From Adenanthera pavonina (lineage: Eukaryota; Streptophyta; Magnoliopsida; Fabales; Fabaceae), in contig JAIVEN010000003.1 of assembly GCA_026686845.1 (NCBI GenBank), positions 5,954,501 through 6,018,500 on the forward strand: a DNA stretch of 64,000 nucleotides, written 5' to 3'. The notes under the pieces are model-generated. The model searched no databases. It was not told the DNA's origin and was given only the letters and a program-made list of their open reading frames with translations. Within the stretch, counting starts at the first letter, position 1. Every line of letters begins with the position of its first letter. The position numbers were made by a program, and so were the translations under genes. Of this stretch, positions 23,401 to 33,490 are shown piece after piece.

Positions 23401-26400
23401 CATGAATTTTAATCATAGTACCACTACTTAAGCTTAAAATATTATGAACTATAATTAAATTAAAAAAAAAAATCCTATCTGTACCACATGCCACTAAAGC
23501 ATTCCACATTCACCAGTACCAAGTATCACAAAACTTGTAAAATATAGAAAAGAAAATATCCACGAAAACGATAGATAATGATAAGATGCAAAGACTTGTA
23601 CATCCTTTATCATATAACTCAATTTTTTCTCACAAAACATGGATTACTGCAAGTTAGGATTGCCAATTTTGACATCGTTTGGGGCCTTCTGAGGAAATTA
23701 GCCTTCCAACTTACTAAAGCAGAAACCCTTGATTCAATTAACAAGCACTCAATGTTTCAAATCAATCAATATGTGGCGTACAAGTTGGATCTCAAATCAG
23801 TGTTTATTAATTAAAAGGATGACAAAAATTTACCCAAAAAGAAAAAGGACAACAACAAGGCAACTTAAGTAATTAATAAATAACAAAGCAACGAAAATAT
23901 ATGGCATGAATGTGAGCAGAAAACTTTTAATAAAAAAGTGGCTTTCTACAATTTGAATTTCATGATAAGTCATTGAATGTGATAAGAAGAATAACAAAGA
24001 CAAAGCTCAGAAAATGGTAAATTGAAAACATGAAAACAATACCAAGGCCGAAGCTCCACACAAACACATAAATAAAAAAATTTGGAGTAGGCCTCCAAGA
24101 ACAGCAACTGCTCGAACAACTCGAAGCTGAAATTATAGAGGTAAAAGTTATTTAATTCAGAGTTAATTAATGCATAAACTGCACAAAAAGAAAGAAAAGT
24201 AATCAGAAACATAAGCCAACCTTGGTTATGGAGAACTCCAGGCCCAATGCAAATAGAAGAAATATTACACCAAATTGAGCCACAGTTTCCACCTACATAC
24301 ATAAACGATATTTATTTTGATTTAAGGATAACCAACTAAAAGGTAACATGTATCATAACTCATAATAAAAAGCATGCCATGAGATTGGTGGACAGTATTT
24401 ATTTGAACAAAGTTCCAAAACAAATAAGCCTTATGTTCTTTCAAATCCTGATAAGGACCATAATCATATTATGACATGTATTTTTAGATGTCGGAGTGAC
24501 ACTTTTGTATTTTGTTTACAATACCTTTCTCAATTGATAATCTAACAACCATAGTATAATGTCTGGTCAAATGTAAATAAATTAAAAATAATTGGACATG
24601 AAACAAAGCTGCAAGATTGTTGCTCATAAATATCTGGGCATTTAATTAAGTGTTACAATTGTCTTTTCTCAAGCATTAAGAACATCACAATAACAAAATC
24701 CAACTGAAATAAATCCAAGATGTAGACAGACATGTATTGACAAATATAAACCGGAAAAAAAAAAAAAAAAAACCGACATTACTTTTACCTGCACCATTTC
24801 ACTGATGAAGTTAAAGCCACCAGGTCCGACTATGGAGCCTGCTAGCAGATATCCGGTAATAACCTGTAAAATTTTAGTTTGGGGTTATCATATTAGAGTT
24901 TTAGCAAAAGGATGCTACGTCATAACCAAAGACTGCAGTTCTCAAGATGTAAGTTCAGAACAAGAATGTTCAGACCGGTTGTCCAGCAAAGGCAAATGCA
25001 ACACCACCACAAGTTGCCGAAACAATTGCAACTACAAGGTCGGAAATTAATCTACAGAGCAATAGTGAAAACAAGTTCACATCAGTAAACAAGACTACTC
25101 ACTCTGAAAACAGAAAAATTTTGAAACACATTTACCTTAAATCTAGCTGCAGCACTGGATACTTGGATTTAAAGTTAGAAATTATAAAGACATTGTCCTG
25201 AAAGAAAATTGCATAATTTATGAATTTAAAATTCACAAATCCAACTGATTATTGCTGAGAAGAATTATGAATTTAAAATTCACAAATCCAACTGATTATA
25301 GCTGAGAAGAACAAACCTATTAACAAGTCATCTCACCTTTCGATCTATCAACATAGGGGTATCTTCAGCTCCATTATCATTGTCCAAATTGAATACATGA
25401 TGGAGTTGAAATGACCTGTAAGCATAGAAAAGCATACTTATCTGTATTGAAACAAAAGTATGTATTAAGTGCTCAATATCAGACAGCCAATTCAGGTAAT
25501 TGGAAGATACACTCAAACTACTAACTTAAAACTTGAAATATGTACTTTTCTTCTTTCGTGTCATTCTTCTTCGGCTTGACTCTGGCCACCGTTTCCAGAA
25601 CTGCCTGGTCCACACATAAGGCAATGAAAAAACTCAGTATCTTATCAAACTCATAGAAATATCTAATATATTGAAACAATGGAAGTGGAAATGAGAAGAT
25701 TAAAGCCTGAGGAACTACTAGCAAAGATCTGGAAACACAGCCACATCAACATTAGGAGAAATTCACATCACACAGCAAGGATAGACAAGCATGCTAGATG
25801 TATAACATGTGTTCATAGAATCTACGCTCACTTTTCTCACCTAAAATACCATATGAAGATGATTCAATGTTGGTCACATTAAATATGTTTTAATTGAACA
25901 ACCAATGAAATAAATGTATAATGCTTGTTATTAATATAACGGCATTCATATTTAATAATCTCAGATAGAATCAAAGTATTATCATTATCTGAAATCAAGG
26001 ATCACAACAGAACCAACCTGCTGTTCTGCCACGCTGTTGTTAAAGCTTCCCTTATCAGGTACTGCTGGCACAAAGAGGGAAAAAGACAATATAAATGTCA
26101 AAACGTATTTGCAATTTCTTCAATTACATATACCAGGCATGAAAATTAACAGAAAAAGAGGAAACTCCCCCCTCACAAACGCCCGAAAGGAAACAACGAA
26201 AGAATGAATGCGAAATCGTAAGCTGCATCGAAATGGCTGCTCTAGTAATTTGGATTTAGAAGAATCTTCCTTTTGCCAGAGAAATATCAGAGCAGAGAGG
26301 ATATGGAAACGGTTTATATTCATAGATCAGATTTGATGATCTGAAGAGATTAAATGAAAATGGCCCGAATAGCAGAGCAAGATTTCAGTAGAAAAATCCT

Positions 26401-26707
26401 CAGGAAGCATATAATCAAACTGAAATATATAATTGCCAAGAACTGTTACACAGACAAAAGGATCACGAATCTAGGAACCTTCATTTTGATCGTGCTCAGT
26501 GAACTCGTGCTCCAGAGCTCGATCAATCATGTCAGCGAAGCTGCCTTCCCTTGGCCGGGAGAGAGAGACATTAGACTCAGTTGTATTGACAAGGTCGAGC
26601 CGATCCGACACAGCGGGCCTTAAGGCAAGTAAGAAAAAAGGAAGTAGAAGAATAAATGCGAAGAGCAATTGATTGTGATAAGAAGACGAAGGTGATCTTC
26701 TCAACAT
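16760..26707 (-). CDS. K+/H+ antiporter of the KEA4/5/6 type, 20 exons
   Basis: Exons, in transcript order: 26707-26479, 26061-26018, 25604-25546, 25415-25337, 25197-25136, 25051-24976, 24863-24789, 24292-24221, 24126-24043, 21921-21853, 21748-21671, 21528-21440, 20867-20771, 20636-20583, 20075-19980, 18565-18377, 18286-18209, 17823-17779, 17207-17118, 16843-16760. Total 1749 nt, 582 residues, all phases consistent and no stop. The start has MLRRSPSSS followed by a hydrophobic signal segment; an in-frame ATG at 26845 would add 46 residues. The family hallmark GSFADMIDRALEHEF lies near residue 60. About residues 180-560 form the Na+/H+-exchanger (CPA2) membrane domain with GQPVITGYLLAGSIVGPGG, FALGLEFS, LILQDCAVGLLFALLPVLGG, LGSFAAGVMIS and FGYNNKTSVL. 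There is no C-terminal KTN domain, as usual for KEA4-6. These proteins exchange K+ for H+ in Golgi/TGN/endosomal membranes and set lumenal pH. Intron 9 (21922-24042) holds a LINE; introns 15 and 19 hold DNA-element insertions. It looks functional. Confidence 0.93.
16911..17099. mobile_element. PIF/Harbinger-like MITE (189 bp) in KEA intron 19
   Basis: Terminal inverted repeats GGCCATATTTGGTA at the left and, inverted, GGCTAGATTTGGTA at the right, flanked by TTA on both sides (16908-16910 and 17100-17102). TTA duplication and a GGCC/GGGC terminus are typical of PIF/Harbinger (Tourist-like) MITEs. It ends 19 bases from exon 19 without touching the splice donor. Confidence 0.8.
19006..19820. mobile_element. 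Non-autonomous element (815 bp) in KEA intron 15
   Basis: The ends are weakly inverted (CCCGGTTTGGTAC versus, inverted, GGGTTTGTCTGGTAGG) and the sequence is flanked by a possible 5-base duplication TCAAA (19001-19005 and 19821-19825). The interior holds an A-run (19141-19154), GA-rich tracts around 19387-19440 and an AATGACTCAAACACCCC block. The last resembles AATGACTAAAATGCCCC in the repeat at 37257-39195, so the two may be related. The superfamily is not clear. Open frames inside are artefacts of the low-complexity tracts. Confidence 0.5.
20461..20487 (+). repeat. CT microsatellite in KEA intron 14
   Basis: An uninterrupted run of CT dinucleotides, about 13 units, between exon 15 (19980-20075) and exon 14 (20583-20636). 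Confidence 0.9.
22153..23403 (-). mobile_element. 5'-truncated RTE-type LINE in KEA intron 9
   Basis: The minus-strand frame 23403-23041 encodes the reverse-transcriptase core typical of plant RTE LINEs: KLWKRVIEHKLRKEF, ENQFGLIQKRSTIKAIYLLR, VFIDLEKAYDRVPRDVLWKA. Downstream sequence is full of stops and frame changes. The 3' end near 22153 carries a short ATTGTTGTTGT-like tail on the minus strand, as RTE elements do. Everything upstream of the reverse-transcriptase middle is missing. It is in the same orientation as the host gene and spliced out with intron 9. Confidence 0.85.
25218..25311 (+). repeat. 47-base tandem duplication in KEA intron 4
   Basis: Two adjacent copies start TTATGAATTTAAAATTCACA at 25218 and 25265 and end GCTGAGAAGAA, with one difference (ATTGC versus ATAGC). 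They make up most of the 139-base intron between exons 4 and 5. Confidence 0.9.
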
Positions 26708-29656
26708 TGCTACGCCGGCGCGCGCAGGATAAGAAGACCCGTGCAGGTTAGCAGTGGCTGATGAGGTGGTGGCCAACAGGGCTCTCCGAGGGAACAGCTG
26801 AGGGTGGAGACGGAGAGGATGAGGGCAGTTGAGAAGTGAGAACAACGAGGACCAAGGGGGACAGTGAGATGAAGGGTCAACTTAGTCATAATTTATTGCG
26901 CTGCAAGTAGTCCGAATACCAGCGTTTGACGATGCTACCCTCCTTTCCGGTGGCTATTCTGTAAATTGCTTGCCTAGATCCGGCAAAAAATTTTATTTTT
27001 TTTAAAATTTAAATTCTAATAGTTGTATTCTAAATAGAAAATTTTTTAGAGAATTTAAGTTTTTTTTGCCTGATTATTTAAATATTATTATTAAAATTAA
27101 AATGAGAATATCAATACCAATTATCTTAAATTTATACCTATAAAATTACTTTACAGAAAATCACAATATTTTTTCTTAATCATATTTGATTAAATTATAT
27201 TTTTATTTTTAATATATTTTATTTTTTTAATTTACTTTTTCATGAAATTAATTTTTTAAAAAATATAATTTTAAAACATAAAATTATGAAATTATTTTTT
27301 CTGAATTTAACATCAAACTTATTTGTTTTCATTAACATATTTAAAATGAAAATCTAATATCCTCCTGTATAGAAAATTAAATTCTTTGATGAAAAAACTT
27401 AAGAAAAAGTTCTTACAAATTACAATACATATCAAATCGTGACAGACTGAATGTAATTTTTTAAACAAAAGAACTATGAAATATAATTCAATCAACTTTA
27501 AGAAGTTAGCAAAATTTACTCGTTATTCTTATAAATAAAGGATATGTAAAATGATTTAAATTTTTAATTATATATTTATATACTTTAAATTAAATATGTT
27601 TCTAATTTAAAATTATTTATAATTATAAATTTTTATCAAAAAATTATAATTAATTATTAAATGTATGAGATTTGAGCAAGCCAATTCATATACTCATTGG
27701 CTTTTCATAAATTTCTTATGAGAGATAACGAGTGTGCAAATTGACTTAGTCAACATGTTTATTCCATGGAAGAAGATATTGTTATTTTTATTGTGTCTCA
27801 TTTAGTTGTTTTGATTTTGTATTTTCATCTTTCCAAAAACAAATTATATGTATATATAGGGAGATACTTAGGCAATTTTATATGCATTAAAATAACTACG
27901 AAGTCTAACTTATGACAATTAAAGGATGATGCCACTTTAGCATAAGGGAAAAACCTGCTCCTACTCTCTCCATTGCATTTGGTCTATCATTTTGGGAAAT
28001 TTTAAATGTTCTAATTTATTTTAAGTTTTATATTATCAATAAAATATTAATTTTTTTACTCTTTCTGTCTCATATTATAAGGTAACATAAGGAGTTTTCT
28101 TGTCTCATAATATAATATAATATGTAGTAATTTTTTTATTTTTGCCCCTCATTTATAATATTATTAGTATTGTAATTTGTGCTATATTTGATAAAATAAT
28201 GGAATTAATAGGGACAAAACTAAAATTTTTGAATTTTTTTTAAATTTAAGGATATAATAAATATTTTTTTAATATGCGTGAAATTATTTTTATTATTTTA
28301 TAATATGGGACCCCTCATTAAAAATAATGATTAAAAAAATACAAGTCATTTTTTAATATTTAAGCTAAGAATATTTTGATAAAATATTATTTAATTTAAC
28401 TATAATCTAAACTATTTAATGATTTTATTTATGTATATAAAAAATCTTAAAGAACAAATAAAATAGAATAGAGGAAGTGTAATCTATATTTATATATATA
28501 ATATAAAAATTCTAACAAATTGCATAATTCATGATTTATAGTATGACTCATTATTCCTATTTCATACACTGTATAAGATGCACGCTAGTTAGTCTGAAAA
28601 GAGAATCACACTAGAAAAGGTGTAATATACAAGAATTGGTAGAGAACTGAGGTGATTTTTTTAATAACAGAAATAATCAGCATAATCTCCTCTTGCCATG
28701 ATGTCTTGAGTAAATGGGGGATGAATTATTAGAGTAGAACGGACTCAAGTTTGTTCCATGTCTCAATGGTTGACAGCTCCCTGACACTTCGTCACCACTC
28801 ACAGGTCTGCGCATGAGCATTTCACTGCCTCCATAGTCCATTCCACGTGTCTATTCACCCAAATTTCATTAGCCGTAGTGAATGCATAAATTCAGGATGT
28901 CCTTTATGCTATTCGTCTTTTCATACTTTCAAATGAGGCAATCAACTTCTGACATCCACCGATCAAATAGATTAGGACAAGTTCTTGTTCATGACGTCGG
29001 GTTACACGCTATTTCCATCGTCTCTTGAAAATGAGCAAAACAAAATAAAGAAACCTGCCTATTCCGTTTTGTTTCTCAGTTAAACTAATCAAGTTCACTT
29101 CCGAACAGCCATGTTCTTCTTCTGTGTTTTTTTGCCCTGCATGAGTGGGATTACGCGGTTGCCATCACGTCAACGAAAAGGTCGTCACGCCTCTGGGTCA
29201 GACTTCGGCCAAGTGCTAAAGCATAAGAACCAAGCGTATAGCCAAAAAGGGGGAGAGAGACAAAAAAAGATACGGCTCCCATGAGACAATCATTCACCGT
29301 ATGTCATGGGCGGAATTGAATTGGGGATCGCCAAGCCTTTCAATATTTGCTCTCTAATTGATTTGAGATGGCGAGGATCGAAAAGTTAAAATCTACTCCC
29401 CATATAGCAAATTTAGTCTAGGTTTATTTAGAATTCAAAACTCATTTATGTAGTCTCCATTTTCACATCTACAGATATGAACTAACAACTCAGATTTATT
29501 ATAAATTTTCTTGTACTACTTCTAATAAAAAAAAAATTGAAGTTCAACTTATACAGCAATATTATAATCCAGATACCCTCCAAGCTCTAAAAGCTCTTGT
29601 AATGGACCTTCTCTGGGTTTAGTTCAGTCACAGTGATCTGGAAGTGCAAGAGCATC
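26708..29656. other. Intergenic spacer between KEA and HDA2-like loci
   Basis: The first 150 bases are the KEA leader and promoter side, with an in-frame upstream ATG at 26845. The rest is AT-rich, holding one MITE (28058-28481) and a less AT-rich stretch (about 28700-29330). No open frame or domain was recognised. A CCACGTG G-box-like site at about 28843 has no assignable gene. Confidence 0.55.
28058..28481. mobile_element. MITE related to 10671-10936
   Basis: Left end ACTCTTTCTGTCTCATATTA, right end inverted ACACTTCCTCTATTCTATTT. The interior has the same blocks as the 10671 copy (TATTATAAGGTAACATAAGG, TTTGCCCCTCATTTATAATA, AATATGCGTGAAATTA). Limits are approximate. Confidence 0.5.
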
Positions 29657-31149
29657 TTATTTAATCTTTGAACTTTGTCTCGTATCTATCAAACCTTTAT
29701 TAGAGAGATTGACCATAGAATCTGCAATGACTCCAGCACTAGACTTCATGTAACCACCTGAAACATGGGAGACCAATAAAGTATTATGATAAGCTGACAA
29801 AACAGTTTTCCCATGTTTGATCATCTGCCAGTTCTACGATGAGTAACCTTGGACCCAATGGCAATTACTACAGCACAGAACAAGGAAAAAAATATAAAGA
29901 TCAGCGTAAACTATCAGGTAAATCCCTATAACTCAAATTTGATACCAAAAAGATCCTAAACAACTTCATACATAATATGCAAAGGAATAAAAATGGTCGT
30001 TCAGCAGTGACTTAAAAAAAAAACTACATTTACCGAAAAATAGTTACGTTTTAATGTGATTAGAATTTGTTTATAGGAGTCACTTGTAAGTGAAACAAAG
30101 TTTTCACGGCCATGTACCCAAAAAAAAGTTTTCAAGGCTCTCGTGGTCTACAATTATATTTGAGAAAGGGAAAAGGGGATGGGCAGAGTGACCTGAAGTG
30201 AGCATAACAATTGGAACTTTCCTCTCGCGTGCAAATCGACAAAACTTTTTCATCTCTAAGAGCAATTCCTTCAGGACTGATCTGCATGCACAAACCAATA
30301 TAAGCACCACCTACAGTAAATGATGAAAATCCCAACAAAAAACACAACCTCATATAACTATACTTTTCCCAAAGAAACCACATATCAAGAGAAAAATGAC
30401 CAGGTTGCTGATGCTGTAGGAAGTTCATCATATACTGCAATAACGTGAATCCATGAATGACATTACCTTCAACCTGCCTAATGGATCACCATCCAGAATG
30501 TCAGTTCCAGCATTATAAACTACCAACTCAGGATCAAACCTTTGTCCAGCAATCTTGAATCACGTGGAAAAAACAAATCAAAAAATAAAATAATCATTTT
30601 AAACCTTTACAAATTACTTTGAACAAGAACCTTGGCAGAATATTCTACCTACCCTTACATGCACCGGATATTCCAATGCACAAAATACAAAAAATTGCAT
30701 GGATATTCATAAAACTTGTTGTATAGTAAATTATTCAAGCCAACCAATTTTAAGAGGATACTCAAGGTTAAAGTGACAATGTAAGATTAACATGCCTCAA
30801 GCGCTCTGTCTAATTTCTGCAGGTAATCCTCTGTATGTGCCCCACTCTATGAAGGGAAGGGACGAAGTAATAATTCATCATTATAAGGAAGATCCAAAAC
30901 GCATATGAAAAAATATTTTCACTCAGATAATGAATATATATCTTCACTTCAACTATCTGATTTATGTATCTTCTGGCCTCATAGTCCTAAAAAGGAAAGC
31001 AGAAAGGAAAAGGAAAACTTAGGTGAATCATAGCCATATCAGAACACATGCACTTCTCAAATTAAATAAAAATTGCTATTACTTATTAGCACCCCCTCCA
31101 AAATAATTATAAAGAACCTAATAGAGATAACAACAGGGAACTTATTTGA

Positions 31150-31400
31150 GATGAGGATGATGATTATGACCATTGTTGGTTTTTCCCTTAACAACTTGAG
31201 CATTTAGGCTGAAATATTTCTTGACAAAGTATCAAAGCCTTCATAACCAGGCAATAAGAGTTCAATCCCTGCCATATACCAACCCTATTCTTCTAATTAC
31301 AATAAAATCCAGTGCGGGCATGATGAGTCTACTTTCCCCTCACTTCAAGCCCATAGGCTTTTGCTTGAGCCTGTGTTAGAGATGATAATGATGATAACCA
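31150..31400 (+). mobile_element. SINE-like repeat next to a LINE
   Basis: Contains TTAACAACTTGAGCATTTAG, then GTATCAAAGCCTTCATAACC, GAGTTCAATCCCTGCC and, at the end, GTGTTAGAGATGATAATGAT. The GTATCA(G/A)AGCC...GAGTTCAATCC layout resembles tRNA-derived repeats I have seen dispersed in plant genomes. It abuts the 3' end of the LINE at 31402. Identity and limits are tentative. Confidence 0.4.
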
Positions 31401-31401
31401 T

Positions 31402-33490
31402 TCAACAATAACAACAACAACATTAACCTTATCCCACTAAGTAGGATCGGTTACATGGATCATACGACGTCAATGGACTCTATCAAACACTATCTCTTCA
31501 AATAAATCATTTATCAAAAGATCACGCCTAATAACTTCTCGTAGTGTCCTTCTTGGTCTTTCTCTATACCTTTTAATAGGGCTCCCAGCCTTTTGATCAA
31601 CTCTCCTTACTGGCTCCTCTTGTCCTCTTCTTTGTACATACTCAAACCACCTTAAACGATTTTTCACCATTTTCTCCTCAATAGATGCAACTCCGATTTT
31701 TCCTCGTATACAATCATTTCATATCTTATTCATTCTTATATAACTACACATCTATCGCAACATTTTTATCTCTGCTACTCCCATCTTATGCTCTTGTTGC
31801 TCTTTCAAAGCCTAATATTCACTACCATATAGCATCGCTGGTCTTATAGCAGTCCGATAAAATTTCCCTTTAAACTTAGTAGGTACCTTACAGTCACAAA
31901 TAACTATTGAAATTTTTCTCTACTTTAACCACCCAACTTGTATTCTATACACAATATCCCCATCAATTTCACCATCATTCTGTAAAATCCACCTCAAATA
32001 CTTGAATTTTGACACTTTTGAAATGGTTTACTCTCTAATTTTTACCTCTAAATCATTTCTAACTGACCTCTTGTTATATTTGCAATGCATATATTTTGTT
32101 TTACGTCCACTCAAGCAAAAACCTTTTGATTCCAAAGTATATCTTCATAACTCAAATTTAAAGATGATCTTTTCTCTTGAGTCCTCAATTAAGACTATAT
32201 CATCCGCGAAAAACATACACTAAGGAATTTCTTCCTGTATATGTTCTGTTACAACATTCAAAACCAAATCAAATAAGTATGGACTCAAAGAAGATACTTG
32301 ATGCAAATCTATCCTTATAGAAAAGTCATTTATCTCACCTCTAGAAATTCTCATACTTGTTGCTGCCCCCTCATACATATCCTTTATGACTCAAATATAA
32401 GTCACACAAACATCTTTTTTCTCCATTGCTTTTCACAATACATCTCTTGATGCTTTATCATAGGCTTTCTCCAAATCAATGAAAACCATATGCAAGTCTC
32501 TCTCTTTACTCCGTTATCTTTCAATCAAACCCCTTAATAAATAAAGTCTCTGTTGTAGATTGTCCTAGCATGAATCCAAATTAGTTTTCTGAAATGTGAA
32601 ACCCTTTTCTTAGTCTATACTTAATCACTCTTTCCCAAAGTTTCATGGTATGACTCATGAGTTTTATCCCTCAATAATTAACACAATTCTGAATATCCCC
32701 CTTGCTCTTGTATATAGACACCAAAGTGCTTTCTCCATTCCTCTGGTATTTTCTTTGACCTTAAAATCTCATTAAAAAGCTGAATTAACCACAAATCTCC
32801 CTTCTCTCCTAAGCACTTCCAAACTTTGATAGGAATACCATCATGACCAATAACTTTACCATTATCCATTCTCTTAAGAGCTTCTTTTATCTCTCCAATT
32901 CGGATCTTACGATAGAAACTCAAATTCAGGTCATCTGTGTAAGTTGTTAAACCTTTAGTATCACTAGTCATATTCAATCCATTATTGAAGAGCTAATAAA
33001 AGTAGTTCTCCTATCTTTTTTTTAAATCATTATCAGTAACCAAAATTTTTCCTTCCTCATCCTTAATTCATCATTCTTGATCCAAATCTCTTGATTTTCT
33101 TTCCCTATTCTTGGCAATTCTATAAATCTTGAGTGCACCACTCTTCATTCCTAAATTTTGGTAGAATTTCTCAAAAGTTTTAAATCGAGCCTCGTTCACT
33201 GCTTTCTTAATCTCCTTTCTAACTAAGCCCTAATTTTTCCAATTTTTCTCATTATTGTACAAGAGTAAGGCTTTGAAACACTCTTTTTTATGTTTAACCT
33301 TCTCTTGCACACTTTCATTCCACCACCAAAACTCTTTATCTCTAGGTCCAAAATTTTTGGATTCACCCAAGACCAATTTAGCGGTATTCCTGATCCTTTT
33401 AACCATCTTATCCCACAAGATGTTAGTACTTCCTTGATCTAGGTCATAGAGATTTGACAGAATTTTACGTTGACTATCGAGGGCCTAACA
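31402..33490 (-). mobile_element. RTE-type LINE remnant in HDA2-like intron 8
   Basis: Minus-strand pieces in order: 33418-33230 (DKEFWWWNESVQEKVKHKK), 32977-32678 (ALKRMDNGKVIGHDGIPIKV then PEEWRKHFGVYI, the reverse-transcriptase entry), a decayed reverse-transcriptase core around 32640-32300, and 31670-31470 (RLRWFEYVQRR, PRRTLREVIRRDLLINDL), the conserved C-terminus of plant RTE elements. It ends in a short GTTGTTGTTGTTATTG tail (about 31404-31419). It is longer than the copy at 22153-23403 but broken by many stops. Same strand as its host locus. Confidence 0.88.

Noticed and set aside
26708..26845. Upstream ATG at 26845 as the KEA start
   Set aside because: It would put 46 Ser/Ala/Arg-rich residues before a clear signal-type hydrophobic segment. 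The ATG at 26707 directly precedes that segment, as in the family. The longer form cannot be excluded.
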